Assembly (NCBI RefSeq): GCF_004795035.1
Contig: NZ_SSBK01000008.1
Location: 169,826 to 233,825 of the forward strand
Origin: Streptomyces sp. A0958
Lineage (GTDB): Bacteria > Actinomycetota > Actinomycetes > Streptomycetales > Streptomycetaceae
DNA: 64,000 nt
Direction: 5' to 3'
Positions 43,730 to 53,533 of the stretch are shown here, one piece after another. Within the stretch, counting starts at the first letter, position 1; each line of letters opens with the position of its first letter. The translations under genes were made by a program, and so were the position numbers. The notes beneath the pieces are model-generated. The model was not told where the DNA came from. It saw only the letters and a program-made list of their open reading frames with translations, and made no database searches.

Positions 43730-45394
43730 ATGCAGCGGACCCAGCACACACCCGTCGCCATCGTCGGCGGTGGACCGGTCGGCATCATGCTCGCTCTGTT
43801 CCTCGACCGGCACGGGGTGCGCAGTGTCGTGTTCGACGAGGGAGAGAATCCGTACGACGTCCCACGGGGAAACACCCACAACGCGCGCACCATGGAGCAT
43901 TACCGCAGCCTCGGCATCTCCGCACCGATCCGGGCCCTGGGACTCCCCGCCGAACACCCCGCCGACATCGCCTACTTCACCCGCTACTCCGGCCCCGAGC
44001 TCTCCCGGCTCAAGCTGGCCTCCCGGGCCCGCAGAATGCGGCAGACCGCCGTGGCACCGGCCACCGACCAGACGCCGGAGCCGGTGCACCGCGCCAACCA
44101 GATGTACGTCGAGCGGTTTCTGTACGAGCACGTCCGCACCCGGCCGAACATCACCCTGCGCCTCGGACGCCAGGTCACCGACATCGAGCAGGACGCCGAG
44201 CACGTGTTCCTGCGGGCACAGCCCGCGGACGGCCCCGCCGAGCACTGGACCGCCCGCTTCGCGGTGGGCTGCGACGGAGGCCGCGGCCTTGTCCGCCGCT
44301 CCCTCGGCGTGCGGTACGACGGAGAGGGAGCCCTGGACCAGGAGGTGCTGGGCAGCCGGGCGACGGCGGCGCACCTGCGCCTGCCCACGTTCCACCGGGA
44401 CGTGATGACCGGCCGCCGCGCCTGGAGCTACTGGTCGCTCAACAGCGAGCTGGCCATGAACCTCATCTCCCTCAATGGGGCGGACGAGTTCTTCCTGCTG
44501 ACCAGCTCCGTGGCGCCGGACGCGGGACCGGACGACATCGCGGACCTGGTGCGCCGCGGCGCGGGGATGCCGTTGCCCGTCGAGGTGCTCGGCCGACGGC
44601 CATGGACGCCTGGCGTGGCGCTGGTCGCCGAGCGCTTCACCATCGGCCGCATCCTGCTGGCCGGTGACGCGGCGCACCTGTTCACGCCGAACGGCGGATT
44701 CGGCATGAACACCGGAGTGGACGACGCGGCCAACCTCGCCTGGAAGCTGGCGGGCATCCTGGCCGGCTGGGGCGGCCCCGGTCTGCTCGCGAGCTACGAG
44801 GCCGAGCGCAGACCGACCGCCCGGCGGAACACGACGGCCGCCCGGGAACTCAACATGGGGCTCGGAGCCGTCGAGCGCCCCGCCGAACTGGAACACCCCG
44901 GCCCGGACGGTGCGGCGGCGCGGGCGCGCGTCGGCGACCAATTGCGCTGCTACGGCGAGCGGACCCACTCGCTCGGCGTCCAGCTCGGCGCCCGCTACGA
45001 CGGATCGCCCGTCATCGCGCAGGACGGGCCGCCGCCCGCGGACTCCTGGGGGACCTACACACCGTCCAGCGTTCCGGGAGGTCGCGCCCCGCACCTGTGG
45101 CTGGACGCGTGGCACGGCCCGGGCAGCTCCCTGTACGACCGGCTCGGACCGGGCTTCACCCTGCTCAGGTTGGGGGGCCGGGCGCCGACCGGCAAGCCGC
45201 TGGAGGCCGCCGCCCAGGCCCACGGGATGCCGCTGACCGTGCTGGACGTCGACCAGGACGCGGCGCGGGACCTCTATCAGCGGGACCTCGTGCTGATCAG
45301 GCCCGATCAGCACGTGGCCTGGCGCGGCGACCAACTGCCCCAGGACCCCGACGCCTTGGTGGCACTCGTGACCGGCGCCCGGGGGGCCCGGTGA
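43730..45394 (+). CDS. second FAD-dependent monooxygenase
   Basis: This is a 554-residue group A flavin monooxygenase. FAD motif: VAIVGGGPVGIMLALFL. DG motif: VGCDGGRGLVRRSLG. GD motif: ILLAGDAAHLFTPNGGFGMN. The C-terminal region has the thioredoxin-like remnant seen in MhpA/TetX-like enzymes. The ATG directly follows the upstream stop. I do not know a second hydroxylase of this kind as part of the core cremeomycin route, so it may mark a more oxidised product. Confidence 0.86.
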   Translation: MQRTQHTPVAIVGGGPVGIMLALFLDRHGVRSVVFDEGENPYDVPRGNTHNARTMEHYRSLGISAPIRALGLPAEHPADIAYFTRYSGPELSRLKLASRARRMRQTAVAPATDQTPEPVHRANQMYVERFLYEHVRTRPNITLRLGRQVTDIEQDAEHVFLRAQPADGPAEHWTARFAVGCDGGRGLVRRSLGVRYDGEGALDQEVLGSRATAAHLRLPTFHRDVMTGRRAWSYWSLNSELAMNLISLNGADEFFLLTSSVAPDAGPDDIADLVRRGAGMPLPVEVLGRRPWTPGVALVAERFTIGRILLAGDAAHLFTPNGGFGMNTGVDDAANLAWKLAGILAGWGGPGLLASYEAERRPTARRNTTAARELNMGLGAVERPAELEHPGPDGAAARARVGDQLRCYGERTHSLGVQLGARYDGSPVIAQDGPPPADSWGTYTPSSVPGGRAPHLWLDAWHGPGSSLYDRLGPGFTLLRLGGRAPTGKPLEAAAQAHGMPLTVLDVDQDAARDLYQRDLVLIRPDQHVAWRGDQLPQDPDALVALVTGARGAR

Positions 45395-47349
45395 GCGAGG
45401 GGAGCCTGGAGATCGCCATCGTCGGGGCGGGGCCGCGCGGCCTGTCGGTGCTGGAGCGGATCTGCGCCAACGAACGCGCGCACGGACGGCACGACCGGGT
45501 GATCGTGCACCTCGTGGACCCCTACCGGCCCGGCGCGGGGAGGGTATGGCGCACCAGCCAGTCGCGGCTGCTCCTCATGAACACCGTGGCATCCCAGGTG
45601 ACCGTGTTCACCGACGACACGGTCGACATGGCGGGCCCGGTGGAGCCGGGCCCGAACCTCTACGAATGGGCGCGCACCGTCGTGCTGCCCGCCGGGCCCG
45701 ACGTGTTCGGTGAGGCGACGTACACCGAGGCGACGGCCCTGCACCCGGACGGCTACCCCACGCGCGCGTTCTACGGTTGCTACCTGGTCGACGCCTACCG
45801 GCACATCCGTGAGCGGGCGCCGGCGCACTGCCGCATCGTCGAACACGCCACCCGCGCCGTGGCCCTGCGGGACCGAGCGGCCGGCTCCGGTGTGCGGCAG
45901 GCGCTGTCCCTCGCCGACGGTACCCTGCTGCCCGGTCTCGACGCCGTGGTGCTGGCCCTCGGTCATCTGCCCGAACTGCCCAGCGCACGAGAGTCGGACT
46001 GGTCCCGTGCCGCCACGCGCCGGGGCCTGACATACGTGCGTCCGGCCAACCCGGCAGACCTGGACCTGTCGTGCATCGAGCCGGGCCAGACCGTGCTCGT
46101 CCGTGGGCTCGGGCTCAACTTCTTCGATCAGATGGCGCTGCTCACCAGGGGACGGGGAGGCACGTTCGTCCGGCGCTCGGGCCGGCTGGTGTACGTCGCA
46201 TCCGGACGGGAGCCCCGGATTCACGCGGGGTCGCGGCGCGGCATCCCGTACCACGCCCGCGGAGAGAACGAGAAGGGCGTGCACGGGCGCCACCAGCCCA
46301 GACTGCTGACACCGCGGACCATCGAGACGCTTCGACGCCGCGGCCAGAACGGGGAGCGCGTGCACTTCGCCACCGACCTGTGGCCCCTCATCGCCAAGGA
46401 GGTCGAGAGCGTCTACTACGAGACGGTGCTGCGGTCCCGGCACGAGATCCGGGCAGCGGACTTCGGCGGTGAGTACCTCGCCGCCGACACCCCGGGGCAA
46501 CGAGAGGCGGTACTGCGGGCACACAACATCACCGAGGACGAGCGCTGGGACTGGGACCGCCTCCAGCGGCCCACCGGAGGCCGCCTCTTCGCCGACCGGG
46601 CCGATTTCCACCGCTGGCTGCTCGACTACCTGGCCGAGGACGTCCGCGAAGCACGGAACGGAAACGTCAGCGGACCGCTCAAGGCAGCCCTCGACGTACT
46701 GCGGGACCTGCGCAACGAGATACGGCTCGCGGTCGACCACGGAGGACTCGAGGGCAACTCCTACCGCGACGACCTCAAAGGCTGGTACACGCCGCTCAAC
46801 GCCTTCCTGTCCATCGGCCCGCCCGCGTCCCGCATCGAGGAACTGAGCGCCCTGATAGAGGCCGGCGTCGTGCAACTACTGGGCCCAGAAACGGAGTTCG
46901 TCCTGGAGCAAGAGGGAGACCACGGTGCCTTCGTCGCGGCGTCGCCCCAGGTCATCGCAGACCCGGTACGGGCGTCCGTGCTGATCGAGGCTCGGCTGCC
47001 GGAGCCCGACGTCCGGCAGACCGCCGACGCCCTGCTGCGGTACCTCCTCGTCACCGGACAGGCGGCCCCCTACCGACTGGACGGCTCCTGCGGCTCCGTC
47101 TTCGAGTCGGGCGGGCTGGCCGTCACCCCACGCCCGTACCACACCGTGGACGTCCACGGCCGGGCCCATCCGCGGCGCTTCGCCTACGGCGTCCCCACCG
47201 AATCGGTGCACTGGGTCACCGCCGCCGGCATCCGCCCCGGAGTCAACTCGGTGATTCTCGGCGACTCCGACGCGATCGCCCGTGCGGTGCTCCACCTCCC
47301 CCCGTCCGCACCCGCGCCCGCGCCCGACCATCTGGAGATGACCACGTGA
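45391..47349 (+). CDS. creE: aspartate N-oxygenase to nitrosuccinate, CreE-like
   Basis: This is a 652-residue FAD/NAD(P)-binding protein of the NAD_binding_9 class. CreE and FzmM oxidise L-aspartate to nitrosuccinate. The N-terminal FAD motif is IAIVGAGPRGLSVLERI. The family-specific VWRTSQSRLLLMNTVASQV and PNLYEWARTV blocks follow. The NADPH site is likely in VLVRGLGLNFFDQMALL. The GTG start overlaps the previous stop and the stop overlaps creD (GTGA). With creD it forms the aspartate-nitrosuccinate pathway for nitrous acid, the strongest marker of diazo or N-N chemistry in this cluster. Confidence 0.88.
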   Translation: MSEGSLEIAIVGAGPRGLSVLERICANERAHGRHDRVIVHLVDPYRPGAGRVWRTSQSRLLLMNTVASQVTVFTDDTVDMAGPVEPGPNLYEWARTVVLPAGPDVFGEATYTEATALHPDGYPTRAFYGCYLVDAYRHIRERAPAHCRIVEHATRAVALRDRAAGSGVRQALSLADGTLLPGLDAVVLALGHLPELPSARESDWSRAATRRGLTYVRPANPADLDLSCIEPGQTVLVRGLGLNFFDQMALLTRGRGGTFVRRSGRLVYVASGREPRIHAGSRRGIPYHARGENEKGVHGRHQPRLLTPRTIETLRRRGQNGERVHFATDLWPLIAKEVESVYYETVLRSRHEIRAADFGGEYLAADTPGQREAVLRAHNITEDERWDWDRLQRPTGGRLFADRADFHRWLLDYLAEDVREARNGNVSGPLKAALDVLRDLRNEIRLAVDHGGLEGNSYRDDLKGWYTPLNAFLSIGPPASRIEELSALIEAGVVQLLGPETEFVLEQEGDHGAFVAASPQVIADPVRASVLIEARLPEPDVRQTADALLRYLLVTGQAAPYRLDGSCGSVFESGGLAVTPRPYHTVDVHGRAHPRRFAYGVPTESVHWVTAAGIRPGVNSVILGDSDAIARAVLHLPPSAPAPAPDHLEMTT

Positions 47350-48788
47350 CCCGGAACAACGGCGGTGCCTCGTGGGACGGCGCACCGGACGCCGGCCTGT
47401 TCTCCCCGGTCAGGGTAGGGACGGCGGCCGAGCGGGCCACTGGTGAACAAGCCTGGCTGCAGGCCATGCTGGACGCCGAGGCCGCCCTGGCCCGGGCCCA
47501 AGCGCGGCTCGGCACCGTCCCCGCCGAAGCGGCCGACGTCATCACCCGGGCCGCCCGCGCCGAACATTTCGACCTACGGGACCTGGCCGTCCGGGCGAGG
47601 GAGACGGCCAACCCGGTCGTGGGCCTGGTGGGTGCGCTGGGCCGGGTGGTCGCGGTCGAGGACCCCGAGGCGGCCGAGTACGTGCACCGAGGCTCGACGA
47701 GCCAGGACGTCCTGGACACCGGCATGATGCTCATGACCCGCCGCGTGCTGGACCTCGTGCTCGCCGACCTGAACCGGACGGCCGACGCCCTGGCCGGGCT
47801 GGCCGCAGACCACCAGGACACCGTCATGGCCGGCCGCACGCTGGCCCTGCACGCGGTGCCCACCACTTTCGGCCTCAAGGCCGCCGGCTGGCGACAGCTC
47901 GTCCTGGACGCCGTGGACCGGACTTCAGCCGCCCGCGGCACCCTGCCCGTCTCCCTGGGCGGAGCCGCCGGGACGCTGGGCGGATACCTGGAGTTCGCGC
48001 GCCCGACACCGCGGACCCCGCCGCCCGACGACTACCAGGACCGGCTCGTGGACGCCTACGCGGCCGAGACCGGCCTCGCCCGGCCACGCCTGCCGTGGCA
48101 CGCCCTGCGCACACCGGTCGCCGACGTCGCCGCGGCACTGGCCCTCGCCGCGGGCGCGCTCGGCAAGCTGGCCACCGACGTCCAGGTCCTGTCGCGCACA
48201 GAGATCGCCGAGGTCTCCGAGCCCGCCGCGAACGGGCGCGGCAGCTCGTCGGCGATGCCCCACAAACGCAATCCCGTGCTCTCCACGCTCGTCCGCAGCG
48301 CATCCCTGCAGGTCCCCTCCCTGGCCCAGGGACTGACGCAATGCCTGATCACCGAGGACGAAAGGTCGGCCGGGGTCTGGCACGCCGAGTGGCTGCTGCT
48401 GCGCGAGGCGCTGCGCCTCACCGGCGGAGCCGCCTGGACCGCCGCCGAACTGGCCGAAGGGCTCACCCCGCACCCCCGGCGCATGCGGGAGAACCTCGGC
48501 CTCACCGGCAGCCGGATCGCCACCGAACGCCTCGCCGCCGCCCTCGCACCGCACCTGGGCCGCGTATCCGCGAAGGAACTGTTGACCGAGGCCTCCCTCG
48601 CCGCCGAGACGGAAGGGCGCCCTCTCGCCGACGTGTTGAGCGCCCGGCCCGAGGCGAGCGCACATCTCACCCCCGACGAGCTGGCACACCTGCTCGATCC
48701 CACCGCCTACACCGGGGGCGCCCGCGCCCTCGTGGCCCGCGCGCTCGCCGAGCCCGCGCCGCGCCCCCCTCACTCCCAGGAGCTGTGA
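47346..48788 (+). CDS. creD: nitrosuccinate lyase, CreD-like
   Basis: This is an aspartase/fumarase superfamily protein of 480 residues. CreD releases nitrous acid from nitrosuccinate and leaves fumarate. The first conserved block [16 protein letters not shown] and the mobile signature loop [11 protein letters not shown] are intact; the loop Ser is the catalytic base in the family. Sequence alone also fits 3-carboxymuconate cycloisomerase or adenylosuccinate lyase; coupling to creE makes nitrosuccinate lyase much more likely. Confidence 0.86.
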   Translation: MTRNNGGASWDGAPDAGLFSPVRVGTAAERATGEQAWLQAMLDAEAALARAQARLGTVPAEAADVITRAARAEHFDLRDLAVRARETANPVVGLVGALGRVVAVEDPEAAEYVHRGSTSQDVLDTGMMLMTRRVLDLVLADLNRTADALAGLAADHQDTVMAGRTLALHAVPTTFGLKAAGWRQLVLDAVDRTSAARGTLPVSLGGAAGTLGGYLEFARPTPRTPPPDDYQDRLVDAYAAETGLARPRLPWHALRTPVADVAAALALAAGALGKLATDVQVLSRTEIAEVSEPAANGRGSSSAMPHKRNPVLSTLVRSASLQVPSLAQGLTQCLITEDERSAGVWHAEWLLLREALRLTGGAAWTAAELAEGLTPHPRRMRENLGLTGSRIATERLAAALAPHLGRVSAKELLTEASLAAETEGRPLADVLSARPEASAHLTPDELAHLLDPTAYTGGARALVARALAEPAPRPPHSQEL

Positions 48789-49996
48789 TGTCCCGTCGCC
48801 TCTTCACCTCGGAGTCCGTCACCGAGGGCCACCCCGACAAGATCGCCGACCGGATCAGCGACGCGATCCTCGACGCCCTGCTGCGCGAGGACCCCGCCTC
48901 CCGCGTAGCCGTCGAAACCATGATCACCACCGGGCAGGTGCACATCGCGGGTGAGGTCACCACCACGGCGTACGCGCCGATCGCCCAACTGGTGCGCGAC
49001 ACCGTTCTGGCGATCGGCTACGACTCGTCGGCCAAGGGGTTCGACGGAGCGTCGTGCGGGGTGTCCCTCTCCCTGGGCAGCCAGTCGCCGGACATCGCCC
49101 AGGGGGTCGAGGAGGCCTTCGAGTCCCGGGACCGCGACGGGCACGACGCCCTCGACCGGCAAGGAGCGGGCGACCAGGGACTCATGTTCGGCTACGCCAC
49201 CGAAGAGACCCCGACGCTCATGCCCCTGCCGATCGACCTGGCCCACCGGCTGGCCCACCGCCTCACCGCGGTACGGCGCGACGGCGTCATGCCGTACCTG
49301 CGCCCGGACGGCAAGACACAGGTGACCATCGAATACCAGGGCAGTCGGCCGGTGCGCCTGGACACGGTCGTGGTCTCCTCGCAGCACGCGCCCGACATCG
49401 ACCTGGACGCCCTCCTCGCGCCCGATGTCCGCGAGTACGTGGTGGAGCACGTGCTGGCCCAACTGGCCCACGACGGCATCAAGCTGGACACCGAGGGCTA
49501 CCGCCTCCTGGTGAACCCGACCGGGAGGTTCGAGATCGGCGGCCCCATGGGCGACGCGGGCCTGACCGGCAGGAAGATCATCATCGACACGTACGGCGGC
49601 TACGCCCGTCACGGCGGCGGCGCCTTCTCCGGCAAGGACCCCTCCAAGGTGGACCGCTCCGCCGCGTACGCGATGCGCTGGGTCGCCAAGAACGTCGTCG
49701 CCGCCGGCCTCGCCCAACGCTGCGAGGTCCAGGTCGCGTACGCCATCGGCAAGGCCCGCCCGGTCGGCCTGTTCGTCGAGACCTTCGGCACCGGCATCGT
49801 GGCCCAGGAGCGCATAGAGCGGGCCATCGAGGAGGTCTTCGACCTGCGCCCGGCTGCGATCATCCGCGACCTCGACCTGCTGCGCCCGATCTACGCGCAG
49901 ACCGCCGCCTACGGCCACTTCGGCCGCGAACTGCCCGACTTCACCTGGGAACGCACGGATCGTGCCGCACAGCTCAGGATCGCTGCGGGCCTGTGA
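48788..49996 (+). CDS. metK: S-adenosylmethionine synthetase
   Basis: This is a complete MetK of 402 residues. Diagnostic blocks are [29 protein letters not shown] and [20 protein letters not shown], with the [17 protein letters not shown]-loop-like segment. ATG overlaps the creD stop (TGATG). A cluster-borne metK supplies SAM for the two O-methyltransferases and is probably a paralogue of a housekeeping copy elsewhere (inference). Confidence 0.95.
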   Translation: MSRRLFTSESVTEGHPDKIADRISDAILDALLREDPASRVAVETMITTGQVHIAGEVTTTAYAPIAQLVRDTVLAIGYDSSAKGFDGASCGVSLSLGSQSPDIAQGVEEAFESRDRDGHDALDRQGAGDQGLMFGYATEETPTLMPLPIDLAHRLAHRLTAVRRDGVMPYLRPDGKTQVTIEYQGSRPVRLDTVVVSSQHAPDIDLDALLAPDVREYVVEHVLAQLAHDGIKLDTEGYRLLVNPTGRFEIGGPMGDAGLTGRKIIIDTYGGYARHGGGAFSGKDPSKVDRSAAYAMRWVAKNVVAAGLAQRCEVQVAYAIGKARPVGLFVETFGTGIVAQERIERAIEEVFDLRPAAIIRDLDLLRPIYAQTAAYGHFGRELPDFTWERTDRAAQLRIAAGL

Positions 49997-51006
49997 CCGA
50001 CATGCCGACAAGTAGCCCCGTCGCGCGCATCGCCGTCACCGGCTCGATCGCCACCGACCACCTGGCCGTCTTCCCCGGACGCTTCACCGACCAGCTCATC
50101 CCCGGCCAACTCGACCACGTTTCCCTGTCGTTCCTCGCCGACACCCTCGAGGTGCGCCGCGGCGGCGTCGCCGCCAACATCGCGATCGGACTGGCCCGGC
50201 TCAACCTCACCCCCGTCCTGATCGGCGCGGTCGGCCACGACTTCGCCGACTACGCCGCATGGCTGGTCAACAATGGCGTCGACACCCGAGCCGTGCACAT
50301 GAGCGAGACCCTGCACACCGCCCGGTTCATGTGCACCACGGATGCCGAGCACAACCAGATCGCCACGTTCTACGCCGGGGCGATGGCGGAGGCCCGGACC
50401 ATCTCCCTCGGCGACACCGCGCGGCGCACGGGCCCCTTCGACCTGGTGCTGATCGCTCCGGACGATCCCGAGGCCATGCTCCGTCACACCCACGAATGCA
50501 CCGAACTCGGCGTCCCCTTCGCCGCCGACCCCTCCCAGCAACTGGCCCGCCTCGACCGCGAACAGACCCGGTCGCTGGTCACCGGTGCCCGGTACCTGTT
50601 CACCAACGAGTACGAGTCCGCGCTCCTGCTCGAACGATCCGGATGGTCGCGCACGGACGTCCTGGACCGGGTCGGCATCTGGATTCGCACGCGCGGGGCC
50701 GAGGGCGCCGAGATCCTGGAACGCTCCGCACCCGTCCGTCACGTTCCGGCGCTGCCCACGCGCCGACCGGCTGATCCGACCGGAGTCGGCGACGCGCTGA
50801 GGGCGGGGTTCCTGGCGGCGGTGGCTCAAGGGATCGCGACCGAGCAGGCCGTCCGGCTGGGCTGCACGCTGGCCACCACGGCCCTGGAATCGGTGGGCAC
50901 CCAGGAGTACGAGATCGTGCCGGCCGAGGTGCGCCGTCGTGTCACCGAGGCCTATGGCTCGGGGGCGGCTGCCGCCCTGGAACCACTCCTCGCGGACCTG
51001 CCGTGA
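49993..51006 (+). CDS. PfkB-family carbohydrate kinase, adenosine-kinase-like
   Basis: The protein has 337 residues with the ribokinase fold. The N-terminal signature [15 protein letters not shown] is followed by the substrate-lid Gly pair in [16 protein letters not shown]. The C-terminal signature [17 protein letters not shown] contains the anion hole and catalytic Asp. Position between metK and metF suggests adenosine kinase, removing adenosine formed after SAM-dependent methylation. The GTG at 49993 overlaps the metK stop; ATG at 50002 is an alternative. Confidence 0.87.
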   Translation: MTDMPTSSPVARIAVTGSIATDHLAVFPGRFTDQLIPGQLDHVSLSFLADTLEVRRGGVAANIAIGLARLNLTPVLIGAVGHDFADYAAWLVNNGVDTRAVHMSETLHTARFMCTTDAEHNQIATFYAGAMAEARTISLGDTARRTGPFDLVLIAPDDPEAMLRHTHECTELGVPFAADPSQQLARLDREQTRSLVTGARYLFTNEYESALLLERSGWSRTDVLDRVGIWIRTRGAEGAEILERSAPVRHVPALPTRRPADPTGVGDALRAGFLAAVAQGIATEQAVRLGCTLATTALESVGTQEYEIVPAEVRRRVTEAYGSGAAAALEPLLADLP

Positions 51007-51917
51007 CTGTTCTCCCGACGCACCCCCACCGCCCGCGCTCACGCAGCGCCGCCTCGGTGCGCGACCAACTGGCCTCCGGGCAGCGGACGTTCTCGTTCGA
51101 GTTCTTCCCACCCAGGACCGAGGCCGGGTACAAGGCCCTGTGGGAGGCGGTCCGGCGGGTGGAGGCGCTGGCCCCCTCCTTCGTCTCGGTCACCTACGGA
51201 GCCGGGGGGTCCTCGCGTGACCGCACCGTCGAGGTGACCCGGCGCATCGCCGCCGAGACCTCGCTGAGGCCGGTGGCCCACCTGACCGCGGTGGGCCACT
51301 CGGTGGCCGAACTGCGCCACATCATCGGCCAGTACGCGGACGCGGGCGTGCGCGACGTCCTGGCGCTGCGCGGAGATCCGCCGGGGGACCCCCGAGGGCT
51401 CTGGACGCCGCATCCCGACGGGCTGACATACGCCCGCGAACTGGTCGAACTCATCGGGGGACTGGGCGACTTCGGAATCGGCGTGGCCGCCTTCCCGGAA
51501 CGCCACCCGCGCTCACCGGACTGGGAGAGCGAGATCCGGCACTTCGTCGCCAAGTGCCGGGCCGGCGCCGACTTCGCCATCACCCAGATGTTCTTCGACG
51601 CGGAGGACTACCTACGGCTCCGGGACCGCGTCGTACGGGCCGGGTGCGACATCCCCATCATCCCGGAGATCATGCCCGCCACGGACGTACGGCAGATCAG
51701 CCGGTTCGCCGAGCTCTCCGACGCCACCGTTCCCACCGGTCTCGCGCAGCGGCTGCACAAGGCCCGCGACCGTCCGGCCGAAGGCCGTCGCATAGGTGTC
51801 GAGCACGCCACGGCGCTGGCCGAACGCCTCCTGGGAGAGGAGGCACCGGGGCTGCATTACATCACGCTCAACCGCTCCACGGTGACACTCGAAATACACC
51901 AGAACATCCATCCCTGA
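51003..51917 (+). CDS. metF: methylenetetrahydrofolate reductase
   Basis: This is a 304-residue FAD-dependent MetF that makes 5-methyl-THF for methionine regeneration. Blocks [43 protein letters not shown] and [13 protein letters not shown] are all present. The GTG start overlaps the kinase stop (GTGA). It completes a methyl-cycle cassette at the end of the cluster; neither sahH nor methionine synthase is present. Confidence 0.94.
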   Translation: MTVLPTHPHRPRSRSAASVRDQLASGQRTFSFEFFPPRTEAGYKALWEAVRRVEALAPSFVSVTYGAGGSSRDRTVEVTRRIAAETSLRPVAHLTAVGHSVAELRHIIGQYADAGVRDVLALRGDPPGDPRGLWTPHPDGLTYARELVELIGGLGDFGIGVAAFPERHPRSPDWESEIRHFVAKCRAGADFAITQMFFDAEDYLRLRDRVVRAGCDIPIIPEIMPATDVRQISRFAELSDATVPTGLAQRLHKARDRPAEGRRIGVEHATALAERLLGEEAPGLHYITLNRSTVTLEIHQNIHP

Positions 51918-51997
51918 ATCGGCGTAACCAGGACTTCTCACCTCTCGTTGGCCTTTTGGCGGCCGCACCGCGACCGCTGTGAGACCCGGGAGAGACG

Positions 51998-52435
51998 ATG
52001 ACGACACGTGATACCAGCGCGGCCCAGACCCTTGAGCGCTTCTACGCCGCTGAAGCCGCCTATGTCGAGGCCGGCGGCCCCGGTGCGGCGAGTTTCGACG
52101 AGATCGCCGCGTGCCTGGCTCCGGACGTGACACTGCACCAGGCGCCCGGCCTGCCGTACTCCGGAACCTGGCAGGGCCCGGAGGGGATCGAACGGTTCCT
52201 GGCCGTCATGGGGGAGGCCTGGCAGACCATGGAGTTCCTGGACCAGCGCTGCTTCGTGGACGGCCAGGAGGTCGTCGTGACCAACCATGTCCGGTTCGTG
52301 GCCCGGGCGACGGGCCACGAACTGGACACCCGGATCGTGCAGGAGATGACGGTACGGGACGGCCGCATCGCGGAGATCCGCCCCTTCTACTGGGACCCGG
52401 CCGCGGTTACCGCCGCGCTGACGCTCCCCGCGTGA
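51998..52435 (+). CDS. SnoaL-like (NTF2-fold) protein
   Basis: This is a 145-residue alpha+beta cone protein of the SnoaL/NTF2 superfamily (LERFYAAEAAYVEAGG, GPEGIERFLAVMGEAW, VQEMTVRDGRIAEIRPFYW). Members include polyketide cyclases, isomerases and small hydroxylase-like enzymes. ATG at 51998 follows GGGAGAG. It is 80 bases after metF and may be the last cluster gene. Its role in a PKS-less cluster is unknown. Confidence 0.85.
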   Translation: MTTRDTSAAQTLERFYAAEAAYVEAGGPGAASFDEIAACLAPDVTLHQAPGLPYSGTWQGPEGIERFLAVMGEAWQTMEFLDQRCFVDGQEVVVTNHVRFVARATGHELDTRIVQEMTVRDGRIAEIRPFYWDPAAVTAALTLPA

Positions 52436-52528
52436 ACGCGGCCGGGGAGTACGGGACAGCCCCTGGTCATCAACTTCCGCTGATGCGCGGCGCGGGCGTA
52501 CAGGGGTGATCCAGCTGGAGTGAACGCG

Positions 52529-52550
52529 ACGTCCGAATGCCGCCAGCGCT
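52529..52550 (+). promoter_or_regulatory. shared repair-island motif, copy 1
   Basis: ACGTCCGAATGCCGCCAGCG, then CT, lies about 109 bases upstream of the 2OG oxygenase at 52659. It matches copies at 53488-53508 and 55015-55036. Likely an Ada-family operator or promoter element. Confidence 0.65.
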
Positions 52551-52658
52551 TGGTCGACTCGGGAGCGACGATCGAGGGCGGCGCAGGAGAAGGCACCGCC
52601 CCGGTCGAGGAGGCTCGCAGACCTGCCCCGGTGCCACAGATCTACGAAAGACGTCTTC

Positions 52659-53444
52659 ATGAACCAGTCCGCCCTTCCCGCCGACACCCTGTTCCTTCCT
52701 GTCTCACCGGCCGGCCGGCCGCCGCGGGTACCCGCATCGGACGATCTGCCCTTGCTCGACGCACTCGACTGGGGCCGGCTGTACGCCCAGCTCAACGAGG
52801 AGGGCGTGGCCCTCACCCCGCCTCTGCTGTCGCGCGCGCAGTGCCAGGAGATCATCGACACCTTCGAGCAGCCCGGCCTGTTCCGCTCCACGGTCGTCAT
52901 GCAGCGACATCAGTTCGGCCGCGGCACCTACAAGTACTACGCCGACCCGGCTGCTGTGCCGGTGATCCAGAACTTGCGGGAGCAGCTGTACCCGTCGATG
53001 GCGTGGATGGCCAACCAGTGGGCGCCGCAGCTGGGAGAGCGCACCTTTCCGCTCTCCCTGGAGGAGTTGCTGGCCGAATGCGCGGACAACGGGCAGAGCC
53101 GTTCCACACCGCTCATCCTTCAGTACGGCCCCGGTGACTACGCGTGCCTGCACCAGGACATCTACGGTGACATCGTCTTTCCACTGCAGATCGCGGTCAT
53201 GCTCAACCAGCCCGGCGACGACTTCACCGGCGGCGAGAACGTGTTCGTCGAGCAGCGCCCCCGCTTCCAGTCCCGCGCGATCGTGGTCAAACCCGAACTC
53301 GGCCAGGGAATGATCTTCCCCGTCCGGCACCGGCCGATCCGCAGCAAGCACGGCTTCCGGCGCCATCCGATGCGCCACGGCACGAACGCCGTCGAGACCG
53401 GGCAGCGCACCACTCTCGGGCTCATCTTCCACAACGCCCGCTGA
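52659..53444 (+). CDS. 2OG-Fe(II) oxygenase
   Basis: This is a 261-residue iron/2-oxoglutarate dioxygenase. The metal motif is His165-x-Asp167 (YACLHQDIYGD), with a distal His likely in PMRHG (240) and a 2-oxoglutarate Arg near 250. It is related to the protein at 55879-56598 and not to the AlkB at 57460. It heads the repair island next to ada-alkA, so oxidative dealkylation of nucleic acid or protein is plausible. The start has only a weak ribosome-binding site. Confidence 0.86.
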   Translation: MNQSALPADTLFLPVSPAGRPPRVPASDDLPLLDALDWGRLYAQLNEEGVALTPPLLSRAQCQEIIDTFEQPGLFRSTVVMQRHQFGRGTYKYYADPAAVPVIQNLREQLYPSMAWMANQWAPQLGERTFPLSLEELLAECADNGQSRSTPLILQYGPGDYACLHQDIYGDIVFPLQIAVMLNQPGDDFTGGENVFVEQRPRFQSRAIVVKPELGQGMIFPVRHRPIRSKHGFRRHPMRHGTNAVETGQRTTLGLIFHNAR

Positions 53445-53487
53445 CCTGCACCGGGTGCCCTGCCTGCTCACCCCGCAGGGAGCTTGG

Positions 53488-53508
53488 CGTCCATTTCCCG
53501 CCAGCGCC
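53488..53508 (+). promoter_or_regulatory. shared repair-island motif, copy 2
   Basis: CGTCCATTTCCCGCCAGCGC, then C, lies 25 bases upstream of the ada-alkA GTG. The 3' half CCGCCAGCGC is identical in all three copies. Confidence 0.65.
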
Positions 53509-53533
53509 TCGTGGCGGGCTGCCGCACACTGAC

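Noticed and set aside
41987..45334. 1115-codon minus-strand frame through the hydroxylase genes
   Set aside because: Both opposite-strand genes have full FAD motifs; the minus frame shows only repetitive Gly/Arg/Val/Glu sequence.
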